DNA of 64,000 nt from contig CM043952.1 in assembly GCA_014529385.2 (NCBI GenBank), positions 64,752,370-64,816,369 on the forward strand, given 5' to 3'. Below, piece after piece: positions 32,541-43,035 of this stretch. The stretch is from Adiantum capillus-veneris (Eukaryota; Streptophyta; Polypodiopsida; Polypodiales; Pteridaceae). Under the pieces are notes generated by a model. That model was given only the letters and a program-made list of their open reading frames with translations. It did no database searches and had not been told where the DNA came from. The translations under genes were made by a program, and so were the position numbers. Position 1 is the stretch's first letter. The number at the start of each line of letters is the position of its first letter.

Positions 32541-32940
32541 CTCAGTCTCATGCACTTTCATTCAGTGTCCATTCACTTTGTTTGTGATCACTTGCACTCT
32601 CTCATTAAAGAATGGAAGGCTCTCCCTTCCCTAAGAAAAAGGAACCTTGAGCACAGTTTGGAGCACTCATCTTGAGCAAAGTTCAACATTCATTACGCTG
32701 CACCTTACACATCTTGAGCAAAGTTCAACTTTCACTTCCGCTGCACCTTACATTGGTATCAGAGCTTTGGCAGTGTTTTATATCACTCAAGGAAGAACCA
32801 CAAGAATTTTTTTTTGCTTGTTGCGATCGCACTTAACCAAAGTTCTCTTGGGCGTGTCGATTCCTAATCGTGTTTTTGAAGAGTGACAAGAAACCCAAGA
32901 AAGAAGGGTTTGTCCAGCCTCCCCTTGTGCCTAAGCAGAC
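32541..32940 (+). repeat. LTR 3' fragment, PBS and leader of a further family member
   Basis: 32541-32753 matches the last 200 bases of LTRs A-C and ends with a duplicated terminus of about 39 bp (ATCTTGAGCAAAGTTCAAC occurs at 32671 and 32711). PBS TGGTATCAGAGC lies at 32754-32765. Leader sequence like 20448-20590 runs to about 32930. So this is the 5' end of another, truncated copy. Confidence 0.7.
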
Positions 32941-32944
32941 AAAC

Positions 32945-34600
32945 CGCTTCCGCACCTTAAATTGGTATCAGAGCTTCCAGACTATCTGTTGTGCTAAGGT
33001 GTCAAAGAGTCCAGATCATTTAGCAATCACCCATTGGAGATCGCGGTTTGAGGTCAATAGACAATTTGGTCTTTCTATTGAGGAGCTGACTGGTGGGACA
33101 TCATTCAAGCCCACAATGGAGGGAGGCTCAATAGATTGGTGGAAGGTATCAATCAGTCAAAGGACCATGGCCAACAATGTTTTCATCATCCCAGGACTCA
33201 CCATGCATAAAAATCATCTATTCAGAAGAAGAGTGTTGGAGACGACTCCAGTTCAGGAGGAGAATTCAAAACCTGGACCCCATCTTCAAGTTTAGTTTGG
33301 GGGATGCCATTTGCACCATATTGGTGACATGTACATATCCTCTACCCCGTTTTCGATCCCATTCCCATGCAAGGATTACCCAGAAAACCAGCTAAACATT
33401 GTATGGATTTGGGCCAGGCCATTAATGCCTGATAAAAGCCAATCGTAGAAATAATCATAAAACCCCATCGTGATAGTTCAGCCCGAGCAGCTGTTTGCAG
33501 CCCATAAAAATGCTGCTAGGGTCACTCATTTGTAATCATCAAGCTCTGTACATTAGGCCAGGGTCGTGATCATCAGTAGGGTCCTTAGGGCCATTGCATT
33601 ATGCATAGCATGTAGTTTTTTGTGTGGTGCTTTTCAGCTCTGCTGGAACCCCTTGCGTTTTCAGCCTTGGCATCATTTGGGGCCAGCCTCACATTGTCTG
33701 GAGCACTCTCTATTGCCCGGAGCAAGTAGATCTCAACATTTGGGAGGTATCCGCATGTTATTGGCATTTCTAGACACTCTTAAGGTGCTGTTTTTTTTTT
33801 TCAGCCTATTCAAAGGCTAAGTAACGGAGGATCCTTTGAAGGACTCTATCTGCAAGTTCTAGTACCGATCCGGGACCTAAGAGCATGCTGAATTTTCTGT
33901 TTTATAGCAGTTTTCAGCCCCTCGCATCTGTGTTTTCTGTACGGACATCCACCTATCTCTTGTGTTATATGCTTCTTACCTCGGTATCCATTCTATGACT
34001 TTAGATCTCCAGCCAAATTGAGACCGACCAAATCGCTATCCACTTCTACGGCTTTAGATCTCAAGACCAAATCGATGAGTGGGGAGATTGAGACACACGA
34101 GTCTTCACCTTTCTTATGATGAACCTTTCGGATAGCATCATGAAGGAGGTGTCCACTGAGGAGCATGCTATCCTTTATGGAGTCGGATCCTTGATCAGTT
34201 CGAGGAGAAATCCTTTGCCCGGAAGATCACACTTGAGCAGGTGCTCTACACCCTCTAGTTCAAAGATTTCAACTCTCTTGATGGGTTGACCTACCGTATG
34301 CGGGAGCTATGGGATGACCTTGTCCAAGCCGGAGGCGACATGATCTCGGTGAGGATGGCAAGGTTACTGATGTTCAAGCTTCCTTAAGGCTTTGATCCCT
34401 ACTTTCAGAGCCTGCTCACATCTGGACGCACTTCATTCCCACTTTGGGATGATGTCCTCCCTTCCCTTTGACAGATAGAGGGGCACTCCGCTTTGAGAGC
34501 TGGAGGTGCCGTTGATGCAGATGGGGCACTCATTGCTCATAAGGTGCGGAAGCGGTTTGTATACTCAGGGTAGTCCACCTGTAGGCTAGATGCCAAATAC
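32945..34600 (+). pseudogene. Retroelement remnant with a second PBS and a copia-like gag
   Basis: CGCTTCCGCACCTTAAA followed by TGGTATCAGAGC at 32963-32974 is another LTR-end/PBS junction. An open frame at 32870-33295 (SPDHLAITHWRSRFEVNR...) is not recognised. At 34030-34560 shifting frames read DEWGD, FTFLMMNLSDSIMKEVSTEE, KITLEQVLYTL and LTYRMRELWDDLVQAGGDMI, resembling the UBN2-type gag of plant copia elements. Stops are frequent. Confidence 0.5.
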
Positions 34601-35395
34601 ACAGAGACACCTCCATTGCTGTGTATACATGTTTGCTAGCTATGCACACGAAGCAAACGTCTCTGTTACATTCTCTCCATAGCTCAACCATGTTCTTCAT
34701 TCATGATTTTTGAATGGTTTGAGCTTCAAACCTTGTTCTAGATGAAGAGCTGCTTGTGGAAAGAAGAAGCAAAAATCTTGCAGCACCTCTAGGGAGCATT
34801 CGTAGAAAGGTTGACCACATAGCCTGATTATCTATGCAGCTTCAACTCAGCATAAAGTTTTTTAGCAGATAGTAAAATCACAGCAGTCTTGCGGCAAAGA
34901 GAGCATGCTCTCTTGGTCTATGGAGTTGTGAGCACTTTCAAGGTAAGACATTCTTCTGTTTCTAAATTATTTCTTTCTCATGAATCTCCTCTTGCTCAAG
35001 AATGTTGTTGTTGTTTGCAACTTGCTTGTCAAATGAGCATGCCTACATGCGCACACTCTTGCCCCCATGCATATACGTGTGCAACACACACACACACACA
35101 ACATATACACTACTTCCTTGTTGCAAAATTTTGTATTTTTTTGTATTCTTACTTGTATTTTTGAGCAACCTAGAGGATGGAAGGATACTGGTTGCAGCTT
35201 TCTTAGCAAGCAGAGGAGGTCCTAGAGCCACCAGCAAAAGGGTGATGGGAGGTTACCATTCAGCAAAAAACTTAATTACCTCTACATTGGTGAGAAAAAG
35301 GGTATGTTGTTCGCTCACCAAGTCGATTCTAAAATGCTAAGAATTGCATTCATTTAAGATTTGTGGCTTGAAATTTTGATTTTATAGCTTTCACT
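34601..35395. other. Nothing recognised apart from a short (CA)n
   Basis: Short frames only. A (CA)n run of about eight units lies at 35083-35100. Sequence next to the CACTA-type end has no identifiable gene. Confidence 0.5.
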
Positions 35396-35545
35396 CACTA
35401 CAACAAAAACACGTGTTATCGACGCTTCACGTTGCTATACGCGTCGTTGTGAAACCAGCCGCTATTAGCGACGCTCATAGCGACGCGAATAGTGACGCTC
35501 ATAGCGACGGGCATAGCGACGCATATAGCGACAACCATAGCAGAA
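35396..35545 (+). mobile_element. CACTA-type (En/Spm) transposon terminus with subterminal repeats
   Basis: CACTACAACAAAAACACG at 35396 matches the terminal motif of plant CACTA transposons (CACTACAA-AAAA). It is followed by clustered subterminal motifs: ATAGCGACG or close variants occur five or six times between 35464 and 35530, and CGTCGTTGTG in reverse near 35443. I did not find the opposite terminus (…TTTTGTTGTAGTG) in the window, so the element is truncated, very large or only a fragment. Confidence 0.6.
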
Positions 35546-35550
35546 AAAAT

Positions 35551-35642
35551 TTTCTTGGGCAGAGGGCAGGTAGCCTGGCCTGTGCCCAGTTAAAAGATGG
35601 ACACAGCCACAGCCAGACTTCCTGCCCTCTGTCCAAGAAAGC
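35551..35642. repeat. Inverted repeat able to form a hairpin
   Basis: TTTTCTTGGGCAGAGGGCAGG (35551-35571, given here in part) pairs with CCTGCCCTCTGTCCAAGAAA (35620-35639), with one mismatch in 20 and a loop of about 50 bases. It lies just inside the CACTA-type end. Confidence 0.75.
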
Positions 35643-35817
35643 GAGCAGCACCAAAATATCAACCATGCTCCCGCACGCAAAAATTTCGGCAAAGTTCCCT
35701 TTGTTTTTACATAAACTTTTCAAAAAAAACCATATCATGTATACGCCTCCTACATGCTATCCATGTAGGATCTCACATGAGATTTAAGGCCAATGAAAGA
35801 CAACCGTACCAACTGAA

Positions 35818-36040
35818 AAGCATAGCCATAACTTAAAATCATAACCATAACGAACCATAACTTAAAAGCATAACCATAACTTAAAACCATAACCGGCTAT
35901 AACCACTTTGATCAAAACCATAATGCAGATAACCATAACCATAAACAAAATTAACAATAACCATAAGCATAACCAGAAAGAGAAACAATAACTGTCTATA
36001 CAATGACAATGACAATAATCATAACCATAAGGGAAACAAT
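35818..36040 (+). repeat. Degenerate AACCATA(A) repeat tract
   Basis: More than 15 copies of AACCATA, often in ATAACCATAAC context and mixed with ACTTAAAA and AACAATAAC units. It is not the plant telomere repeat. Its location 400 bases inside the CACTA-type end fits subterminal or interior filler of that element. Confidence 0.7.
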
Positions 36041-36169
36041 AACTGTCTGAACACTAACTGTTTGTACAAAAAAGAGACACAGAAGCGTGTCTGTGTCTCA
36101 CAAAGCATATAGATGAAATCTGGTCCACTAATGACCAGGCGTCGCAACCTGCACTACATCTTGTACTTG

Positions 36170-36530
36170 AAGTATGTTCCTTTTTACACATCCTTACATG
36201 AGACATATTCCACATGTGGAGAATATGAGTCTCTGGACTGACACCGGCGCCATTATTTCAATTATGTGTCACGACAAAGTCCCTAGGTGCTGGTCACATC
36301 TGTTTTGTAGACCATTTTTAGCACGACGTATCAGGAGCAATTTCGTGGCCAGAAATTTTCGGATACTTAGAATGACTTGTTAAGGTACAAGTACTACTAA
36401 ACAACATTACAGATGGTTGTTTATACATATAGCAAGGCTATAAGTTGTTAATGAAAAAGTTTCATTGTCTGTACCTAGAAGTGATAAATGTTTCACCTTC
36501 TATTGTGATTCAGATGTTTCAGCAAGGCTT
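36170..36530 (+). repeat. Dispersed repeat, also present at about 50757-51080
   Basis: Shared segments include GAGACATATTCCACATGTGG, GAGTCTCTGG...GACTGACAC, GTCCCTAGGTGCTGGTC and ACATATAGCAA, in the same order and strand, with many substitutions. The second copy is inside the decayed gypsy element at 46701-52365, so this is probably a fragment of that family. Confidence 0.75.
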
Positions 36531-36555
36531 GCAAAAAGATTGCAACTAAAAGTAT

Positions 36556-37044
36556 TTAGGGCTCTTGACCCTCCCCAGTCTGATCCTCTAGCGAGGCCTC
36601 TGCAGAATCAGCATGCTCATCCAAAATTAAATGCAAATATAAAATAAAACCTGCATAATATTCAGTCACTCGACACTTGCGGTTATGAAGTGTACACTTG
36701 TGATCTGTTATCCGCAAGTGCACTGGCAGCTTAAGGCAACTCCTAGAAAATATGTGTTTCTTGGAGGAGTCCGAATTGATATCCTTCATGTGAACAAAAT
36801 GAACTCCTTGTATCTCGACAATGCCCCCAGACGTTTGTTGCTGGTAGGTCTGCTCAAAACTTGATAGGTAATGTTGCGCGGAGACAATCCACTCATGCAA
36901 AGAAAAATCTGGATTGAACATCGGCCTGATCTCTGTCTCACGCTGCTGAAGCCCAATGCGGTATAGAAAATGAGATAGTTTGTCTTGGGGGGCATCCTCA
37001 GAGCAAGGCACTTATTCCTCTGCTTCAACATTGAAGGGGTCCAT
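36556..37044 (-). pseudogene. Unknown ORF of about 162 codons with one in-frame stop
   Basis: ATG at 37044-37042 opens MDPFNVEAEE, then a TAA (37014-37012), then 151 open codons (PCSEDAPQDKLSHFLYRIGL, ..., SLHEWIVSAQHYLSSFEQTY, ..., ILDEHADSAEASLEDQTGEG). Composition is ordinary globular protein and I recognise no family. A TATA-like CTATAAATATG lies about 65 bases upstream and tandem repeats lie beyond. Without the stop it would be a small complete gene. It could be cargo or an accessory gene of the neighbouring CACTA-like element. If translation starts at an internal ATG, the stop would not matter. Confidence 0.5.
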
Positions 37045-37105
37045 AGCGGAAATTCAAAAGAGAAGATAGACAAGAGAGTACAACATCCAAACAAAGGGGG
37101 AGCAA

Positions 37106-37117
37106 GTCATATTTATA
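37106..37117 (-). promoter_or_regulatory. Possible TATA box for the minus-strand ORF
   Basis: Minus strand CCTATAAATATG about 65 bases upstream of the ATG at 37044. This spacing suits a plant core promoter with a 30-40-base leader. No other support. Confidence 0.4.
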
Positions 37118-37171
37118 GGACTCCCGAGGACAATGATGACATCGATTGACGTGCATCATGGAGCCGACGTG

Positions 37172-37605
37172 CATCATGCAGTCGCCGTGATGATTACGCC
37201 ACGTGTCAGTCGCCGTGGAACAATCGCGCCACAACGCGAAAGTGGTGCCGCCACACCAAAAAAGCATCGCTATCGCGTTTTGGCGCGACAACTTGTTGTC
37301 GCGTCATAACGCGATACGGCCAGTCAAGAGTACTACGGTCCGCCTACTCGCGTTGTGCCGCGACACCTTTTTTGTCGCGCCATGCATGCATCATGCAGTC
37401 GCCGTGATGATTACGCCACGTGTCAGCCGCCGTGGAACGGTCGCGCGACAACACGAAATGGGTGCCGTCGCTCTACAAAAGCACCGCTATCGCGTTCTGG
37501 CGCAACAGCCAGTTGTTGCGTCATAACGCGAACGACCAGTGCAGAGTATTCTAGTCCGCCTCCTCGCGTTGTGCCGCGACATACCATTGTTGCTAGGGCA
37601 ACCCG
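37172..37605. repeat. 217-bp GC-rich tandem repeat, two units
   Basis: CATCATGCAGTCGCCGTGAT starts at 37172 and again at 37389. Units share ATTACGCCACGTGTCAG, the CGCGTT...GGCGC stretches, GTCATAACGCG and CTCGCGTTGTGCCGCGACA. In unit 1 a perfect-looking hairpin CGCGACAA/TTGTCGCG lies at about 37283-37304. The GC content is far higher than in the surroundings, and a CACGTG (G-box) occurs in each unit. Confidence 0.85.
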
Positions 37606-37826
37606 TTGGGGCGCTTTTGTCCCGATGTGTCGATGTAGGCTTCTATCTCACAAGCTTGGAGTAGGTGATGAGCTCTCCATTAAAGCTTGGGAAGAGATAG
37701 TCTTCTTTACTTCTCACATAGACTGTGTGAGGGTGTGTGTGTGTGTGTGTGATAATGCCTTGCAAAAATCAGCCCCCTCTCTCTCTTGGGCGAGCCCTCT
37801 TGCTATTTGCTCTTGCTCTACCCTCA

Positions 37827-38160
37827 TTGGACCTCCCCAGGCCTAGCCAATGGTAATTAAGCAGTATAAGTGATAGCCTTCTGACATGTGTCCCCCTTTC
37901 CCCTTTTGTGAGAGCTTTAGGTAATTTAATAATTCGACTAAACTCTCATTGGACCCCTTTGCCTCCTGGCCAATAGGAATCAGGCAAGCCATTGGGCTCT
38001 TGAATGCTCATTGGACCCCTTGGGAGACTGTCCAATAGTCTTCTAGAGGACTTAATTCTCATTGGTTCTTTTATTAAGTGTTTTTAAATTAATTAAACTA
38101 GATTTACTCTAGCCTAATTCTCATTGGTCCACCTCAAAGGCCATCCAATAGGAATTGGGT
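37827..38160 (+). repeat. Array of ATTGG...CCAAT inverted pairs
   Basis: CTCATTGGACC-type segments followed 20-30 bases later by CCAAT(A/G)G occur at about 37827-37852, 37945-37978, 38010-38037 and 38121-38155, with an unpaired CTCATTGG near 38061. Flanking copies of GACATGTGTCCC (about 37889 and 38190) with TTTCCC...TTTTTGT suggest an imperfect larger duplication. Confidence 0.7.
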
Positions 38161-38623
38161 ACACCTTGTGGGCATCTGGGCTAGGGAGCTGACATGTGTC
38201 CCTCATTCCCTTTTTGTAAAGGGAGCTTGTGTGTGTGGCTTTCTCTCGCATCCGCTGCATGAAAGGCTCGCCCCCTCCCAAGTAGGTATTGCAAAGACTT
38301 TTTTGTACACATACAAAGCATCCAATTCCCTTAAGGTTGACCTTTGGACACAACCTTTGAATTTTGGAACCTTAGCATTTTGGAAGTCTTAATGGGCTGA
38401 ACCTTAGGGTCTTTTTAGCCCATTGTTGACATGGCTCTTTTGCAGATGTCCCCCCCTTTGGATCCCTATTTTCCCTCCTTTGGATCCCTACTGTGGCCAG
38501 TATTCTAGCTTAACCAATATTCTAGCTTTTTCTCCCCTGGTACTTCCCCATATTAAATGATCAGTTTAACATGAGAAAATCATTTAGGAGAATTAGATAT
38601 TGATTATTATGACACATGATTAG

Positions 38624-39811
38624 GACTTTGTACACAATGGAAAGAAGCTTGTCAATGTTCTCGATAAGCCAAAGCGGCAGCTAGCTCTTGGTGATGTCTG
38701 GATAACCTTGAATCATGTCACCATTGTGTATGATTCTTTTCCTGTTGACAAGCATATGCTTAAGGAAGTGGATATCAAGCGAGAGGATCGTCAAAATTGG
38801 GCAGCAGCTCAAAGAATATGTAGCAGACAAGTGCAACAGTGTTTGGGAAAGCTAGCAAACAGTGGCCAACATAGGCGAGAGCGTAGTATGATAGGGACAC
38901 GTGCATATCTTGAAATTGTTGGAGACTACATTGACATCTTTTTATCTCCTCACCTGAACTTGGGAGAGAGAGTCCATTTAGTAGCCAAAGTGGCTTTTTT
39001 CTTCCAGATTTGGAGATCTTGGATACAACATCATCCAAAATATACACTCTCAACAAATTTTATCAGTAAAGAGACATTTTTGGATGTACAAGTCTCATGC
39101 CACTTTGCGGTTTTGCTTATCAAATATTTTAGAGACTTTCACTCAAACTTCAGGTGTCCTCTGCATCTCACCGGCTCAGATGCAGCTGAAATATTCTTCA
39201 GCAAAGTTGGGAGCATGGTTGGGCAAGAGCGTACTTACGACTTGATGGACATGATACATATGATAGGAATCTTGAATAGGCTTGCACATTTTGAATGCAA
39301 AGATAATGGTGTGGCATTCACAAGAGCTCACAAGAAGCAAGAGCACATATGGAGGGAGTTAAATCTCATAGAAGGCATGCAAGAGGCAAACTTAGGTGAT
39401 TACACATGCGTTTCAACCGATGAAAAGGTCATTGCTGCTTTACAAAGAGGATTGGAAAGTGCCCATAAACTTTTCGCTCACTTGCACGTGAGGCCAAAAG
39501 GAAAAGAAGACCAAAAATGGTGGTTCCAGCCTTGGTCAACTAGAGTGTTTGATGCATATGCAAACTCAAATCTGCAAGACTCGGACACAGATGAAGAATA
39601 TCCTACTTCCATGGATCTTGAAGTATTTTCAGATGAAGATGCTACTACAAGTGAGGTCAGGCATATTATTGACTCCGTTCTAGATGAGGAAGAAGAGATA
39701 AGTCCTGTTGTTGAAGTCGAAGACAACAAGTTTCTATTCAAGTCTACACTAGTAAGTCAGCTCAATAGCAACCCAACACTCTCTAAAGATAGACTTACAA
39801 GAGTACGATAA
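38624..39811 (+). CDS. Transposase-like protein, N-terminally incomplete, 395 open codons
   Basis: The frame is open from just after a TAG at 38621-38623 to a stop at 39811. No ATG marks the start. The sequence GATTAG|GAC at the opening resembles a 3' splice site, so this may be a downstream exon. In order: LALGDVWITLNHVTIVYD, EVDIKREDRQNWAAAQRIC, TRAYLEIVGDYIDIFLSP, FFFQIWRSWI, FLDVQVSCHFAVLLIKYF, then LTGSDAAEIFFSKVGSM and QERTYDLMDMIHMIGILNRL. The GSDA-E-FFS motif resembles a helix near the end of catalytic domains in P-element/THAP9-like and other RNase H-fold transposases. That comparison is from memory and tentative. The last 90 residues are acidic. The length and conservation of the frame stand out in this decayed region. 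Confidence 0.6.
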   Translation, partial: DFVHNGKKLVNVLDKPKRQLALGDVWITLNHVTIVYDSFPVDKHMLKEVDIKREDRQNWAAAQRICSRQVQQCLGKLANSGQHRRERSMIGTRAYLEIVGDYIDIFLSPHLNLGERVHLVAKVAFFFQIWRSWIQHHPKYTLSTNFISKETFLDVQVSCHFAVLLIKYFRDFHSNFRCPLHLTGSDAAEIFFSKVGSMVGQERTYDLMDMIHMIGILNRLAHFECKDNGVAFTRAHKKQEHIWRELNLIEGMQEANLGDYTCVSTDEKVIAALQRGLESAHKLFAHLHVRPKGKEDQKWWFQPWSTRVFDAYANSNLQDSDTDEEYPTSMDLEVFSDEDATTSEVRHIIDSVLDEEEEISPVVEVEDNKFLFKSTLVSQLNSNPTLSKDRLTRVR

Positions 39812-40266
39812 GGAGTGTACTATGCCAAAGAAGAAGAAAGGAATCATGCAAGGACGAGTGAAAACTTATTTTGTATTGGTTCTAATTGTGCCGTGTTCTT
39901 TCAAGAACAGACCATGCATGGGAAGGTGACAAGGTCAAGCTGCAAGCCAAGAACCTCCGGGAAATTTAAAGCAAACGGTACTTGGGACGAGTTCAAAAGA
40001 TGAGGAGAATAGTTGGTGGTGCATGTGTGCAATACAAGAGAGGATTCAGCCTTTTTGATAGACCTCCGGGGGTTGAGGTTCAGCTCGGATGGTATCAAAA
40101 ACTAAAGGGACTAGGTGCTTTACATATGACTTGACAGATCTGGATATGGTGAGCATTCATTGCATTACCGCACTCGCAAACCTTACATATGATTCCGGAA
40201 ACAACAAATATGAACTTGACGAGAATGATTGGAAGGTCTTCAATGATTTTGTGAGAGACCACTAGG
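39812..40266 (+). pseudogene. Possible continuation or second part of the transposase-like gene
   Basis: Frames after the stop include MPKKKKGIMQGRVKTYF (39821), a basic segment near 40000 (GGACVQYKRGFSLFDRPPG), QLGWYQKLKGLGAL, and DLDMVSIHCITALANLTYD through WKVFNDFVRDH and a stop at about 40265. They look coding but shift frame at about 40120. I cannot show that they belong to the upstream gene. Confidence 0.35.
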
Positions 40267-41700
40267 GATAGGCAAGGTGTGCTTTACTGTTTTCTTGGTT
40301 GGTGAGCTTTAGTATATGTAGAGGTCCCAGAGACCCCTCAAGGACCTCTATTCGCTTGGTTCTGACTTCTTTATAGTCTTAAATAGTACATATCAGCTGC
40401 TATCAAGTACGATCCATTCAAATTTAAATTGCGAGTACTTCATAAAAAGGTGATTGATGCTTGTGTGAGATGCACAGGTACAAGTACTTCACTTTATAAG
40501 ATAGCAACATCGGGTCATAAAAAGGCGTTCGGCGCTTGTGCAAGACGTCACTATCAAGCGTCTTACTTTTCAGATGATAGTGACAATTTTACCAAAATGG
40601 TTTTCATAGACATTTTCAAAATGAGAAAAAATGCATTTTCTACGTAACGTTAGCCTTCTTCCTATTGGCTAAGGAGCATTCTCTGACTAGAGCTAAAAGG
40701 CCCAAAAATGAGTCCATTTCTTTCCTAATGTCACAAAGATCCTAACCTCGGAGCCGTTTACACACTACATAGAGCTTTATGGGTGTAGGATGAAGCTTAG
40801 GTGATGCTTCATCGACTTTGTATAAACTAACTATATTGATGCCACTATTGGCCACCCTCACCTTCAAGTGGGAGGTTGTTGGGGTTAGTGCGTGGGAATG
40901 CTATGCAAGAAAAAGGGTAGGGAGTGGATCTTTTGAGATTCGCCTTAATAAATCTAGATAAAGCGAGCAGATAGATTAAATAGTTAAAATAAATACTTAA
41001 AAGACAAATAATTAATTAGGATCACATCGGGCATTATTCGTTCGACGTTCAAAATTAATGGCTAATGTGCAAACTAGTTGAAAGCTCTCGTTTGGGCCAT
41101 AAGTTGTATGGGGCCTTTGACCATGTGATCCTAGGTAACGGCTAGCCTCTCCTTGTTGGTTTTAGCTATGGCCTTGTAGTGGAGAAGCATGTCAATGGCA
41201 TCATCCCCGTGTGGCCTCGCTTGTTTTTTCGATCTTTTCGAATCCGTAAAGTTTATTAATGGGAACTCTTCATCTTTTAAATGCATAGAGTTTTCAATTT
41301 GGTTGCCTACCTCTATTTTTGCAGTGTGGCTTTTTGTTAACCGAATCAAATGGTGCGCACATGCGTTGTCAGCTCCTAAGGTTTTTCCACTTCCACTCAA
41401 TCCGGATGAAGCCGCTGGAGCTCTATTGCGCACATGAGCACAAAAAAGGAACGAAAACAGCGACTTTCTTGCGCCAACGAGCTAGGCTTCTGTGGCGATG
41501 CCGCTCGCTTAGTGGCGGAGACAAAGAGAGCCCCGAAAACTGTGCAACCGCAGCGTCCAACTGTGTGCGTTGCCCGACTTCAACGAGAAAACCGTGGCGG
41601 CAAGAATCTGATTGCCACGTCACGGTTTTTAGCCGCTGCGGCCTACTACATCATTCATGTGCGAACCGCTTCATGGATGAACTTATCCCATGTAAGAGGT
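40267..41700. other. Mostly unassigned, with a possible copia 3' junction at 40863-40890
   Basis: TTCAAGTGGGAGGT followed by TGTTGGGGTTAGTG at 40863-40890 has the form of a copia polypurine tract and LTR start. The rest shows no confirmed LTR end or coding domain. Short frames at 41131-41433 and 41319-41897 have no recognised content. Confidence 0.35.
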
Positions 41701-41713
41701 TTTGGGGGTGTGT

Positions 41714-41745
<32 letters not shown>

Positions 41746-41752
41746 GGAGGGA
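41714..41752. repeat. (GT)n(GA)n microsatellite
   Basis: A short GTGTGT run followed by about ten GA units and GGGAGGGAGGG. Ser/Leu/Arg/Glu-rich frames across it are artefacts of the repeat. Confidence 0.85.
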
Positions 41753-43035
41753 GGGCATTGGCACGTACCGGAGGCAGAAAGGCAAAGGGGCGAGATTGAG
41801 AGCATATTTTTTGGGCGGCCTTGCACGCCATTCCTTTTGCATGCCATGCAGGAATGCACAGCTTTTGAAGCAAATAAAGCTCTCTTTTGGCTTTTGAAAT
41901 CTGGTTTCTGCACTCTCTCTCAATCTGAAGGACACTCTTTCTCGTTAAACGCAGCCATTCCAACAAACTCTTGCAAGCTGCAGGTACTGACAAGTTATAA
42001 AGAAAAGAGAGTACGCACGACTGGTAGGCTGTTGTAGCTCCTCAGGCGGAAATGCGTGGCTCGTGACGAGTCGTGAGTGACTGGGTTAAAAATTTAAATC
42101 CAGCAGAGAGGGCCTGCACATCCTCAGCTTTATTTGCCGCTGGAGCCTGGGTGTTGGGCATGCGATCAAAGATCCCTCGTGAAAGGCAGGTCACAGGTGC
42201 CTCCATCGTCGATCGGTGTACACTAATCTCGGGATGCCTGTGCCTACGATCCATGGGACCTCTAATTTGTGGAAATTCCCAAAATACCCCTCAAATTTCA
42301 AAAATTCCCAAAATTTTGTCATAAATTCCCAAAATGCCCTTCAAATTTCCCAAAATTCCCAAAATACCCCTGGTTGTGAGATTAAATATCTCCAAAGCTA
42401 AAAGAATTTGTAGCTTTTCATAAGAAGAACTAGAGTGCTTCGTTAGCTGTGTTCGACATAAAAAAGAAAAAAAAATCGACAAGTTCTATTATTTGATGCT
42501 ATTAATTATGTTTAAGATATTTATAATGGGAGGGGAGGAAGGGAGGGAGAGAGAGAGTTTCTCATAAAATCGATCATAATGTTTGAAGGTGTACCTCGCA
42601 AAAATCCACAAGAAGAATTAGAGTTCTATCAAGCTCAATGTTCGTAATCATACAAGACATCAATGCTATTGATTGTTTGTTGTTCCATTTCATATTTCAA
42701 ATAAAAAGAAAACATGCAATTCTCCTTGCATGGGGGAGTTTGCACAATGCTCCCCATTTTTTATAATAGTGTGCAAATTTGAGTGTGTTAGTTTCACTGC
42801 GTTCATAGAGATCAATAGTAGAATGCGGAAGTTGTTCCTCACCGCTCACTCAAATATCTCGTGTTTGTAAATGTGCAAGAGTTGGGTTCAAGCTTCTTTA
42901 TGCGTTGACTGCAATAAAACATAATAACATTAGAAAGGTATGAAAACTAAGTGCACAAGTTGTGAGTATTTGTACCAATCCAAGTATATTCCTATTTCAT
43001 TACAAAGATTTATCGTTTTTCATAACGACTGGAAT
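41753..43035. other. Nothing coding recognised, holds AAATTCCCAAAAT repeats
   Basis: 42264-42372 is a run of six short imperfect units built on AAATTCCCAAAATACCCCT. The same motif in reverse occurs at 53918-54003 and in part at 55718-55775. No gene is visible in the rest. Confidence 0.5.

Noticed and set aside
35818-36040. AACCATA tract as an interstitial telomere repeat
   Set aside because: The unit is not the plant telomere unit (CCCTAAA/TTTAGGG) and is irregular.
41131-41433. 100-codon minus-strand frame and overlapping plus-strand frames
   Set aside because: Overlapping frames on both strands with no domain, so coding status cannot be supported.
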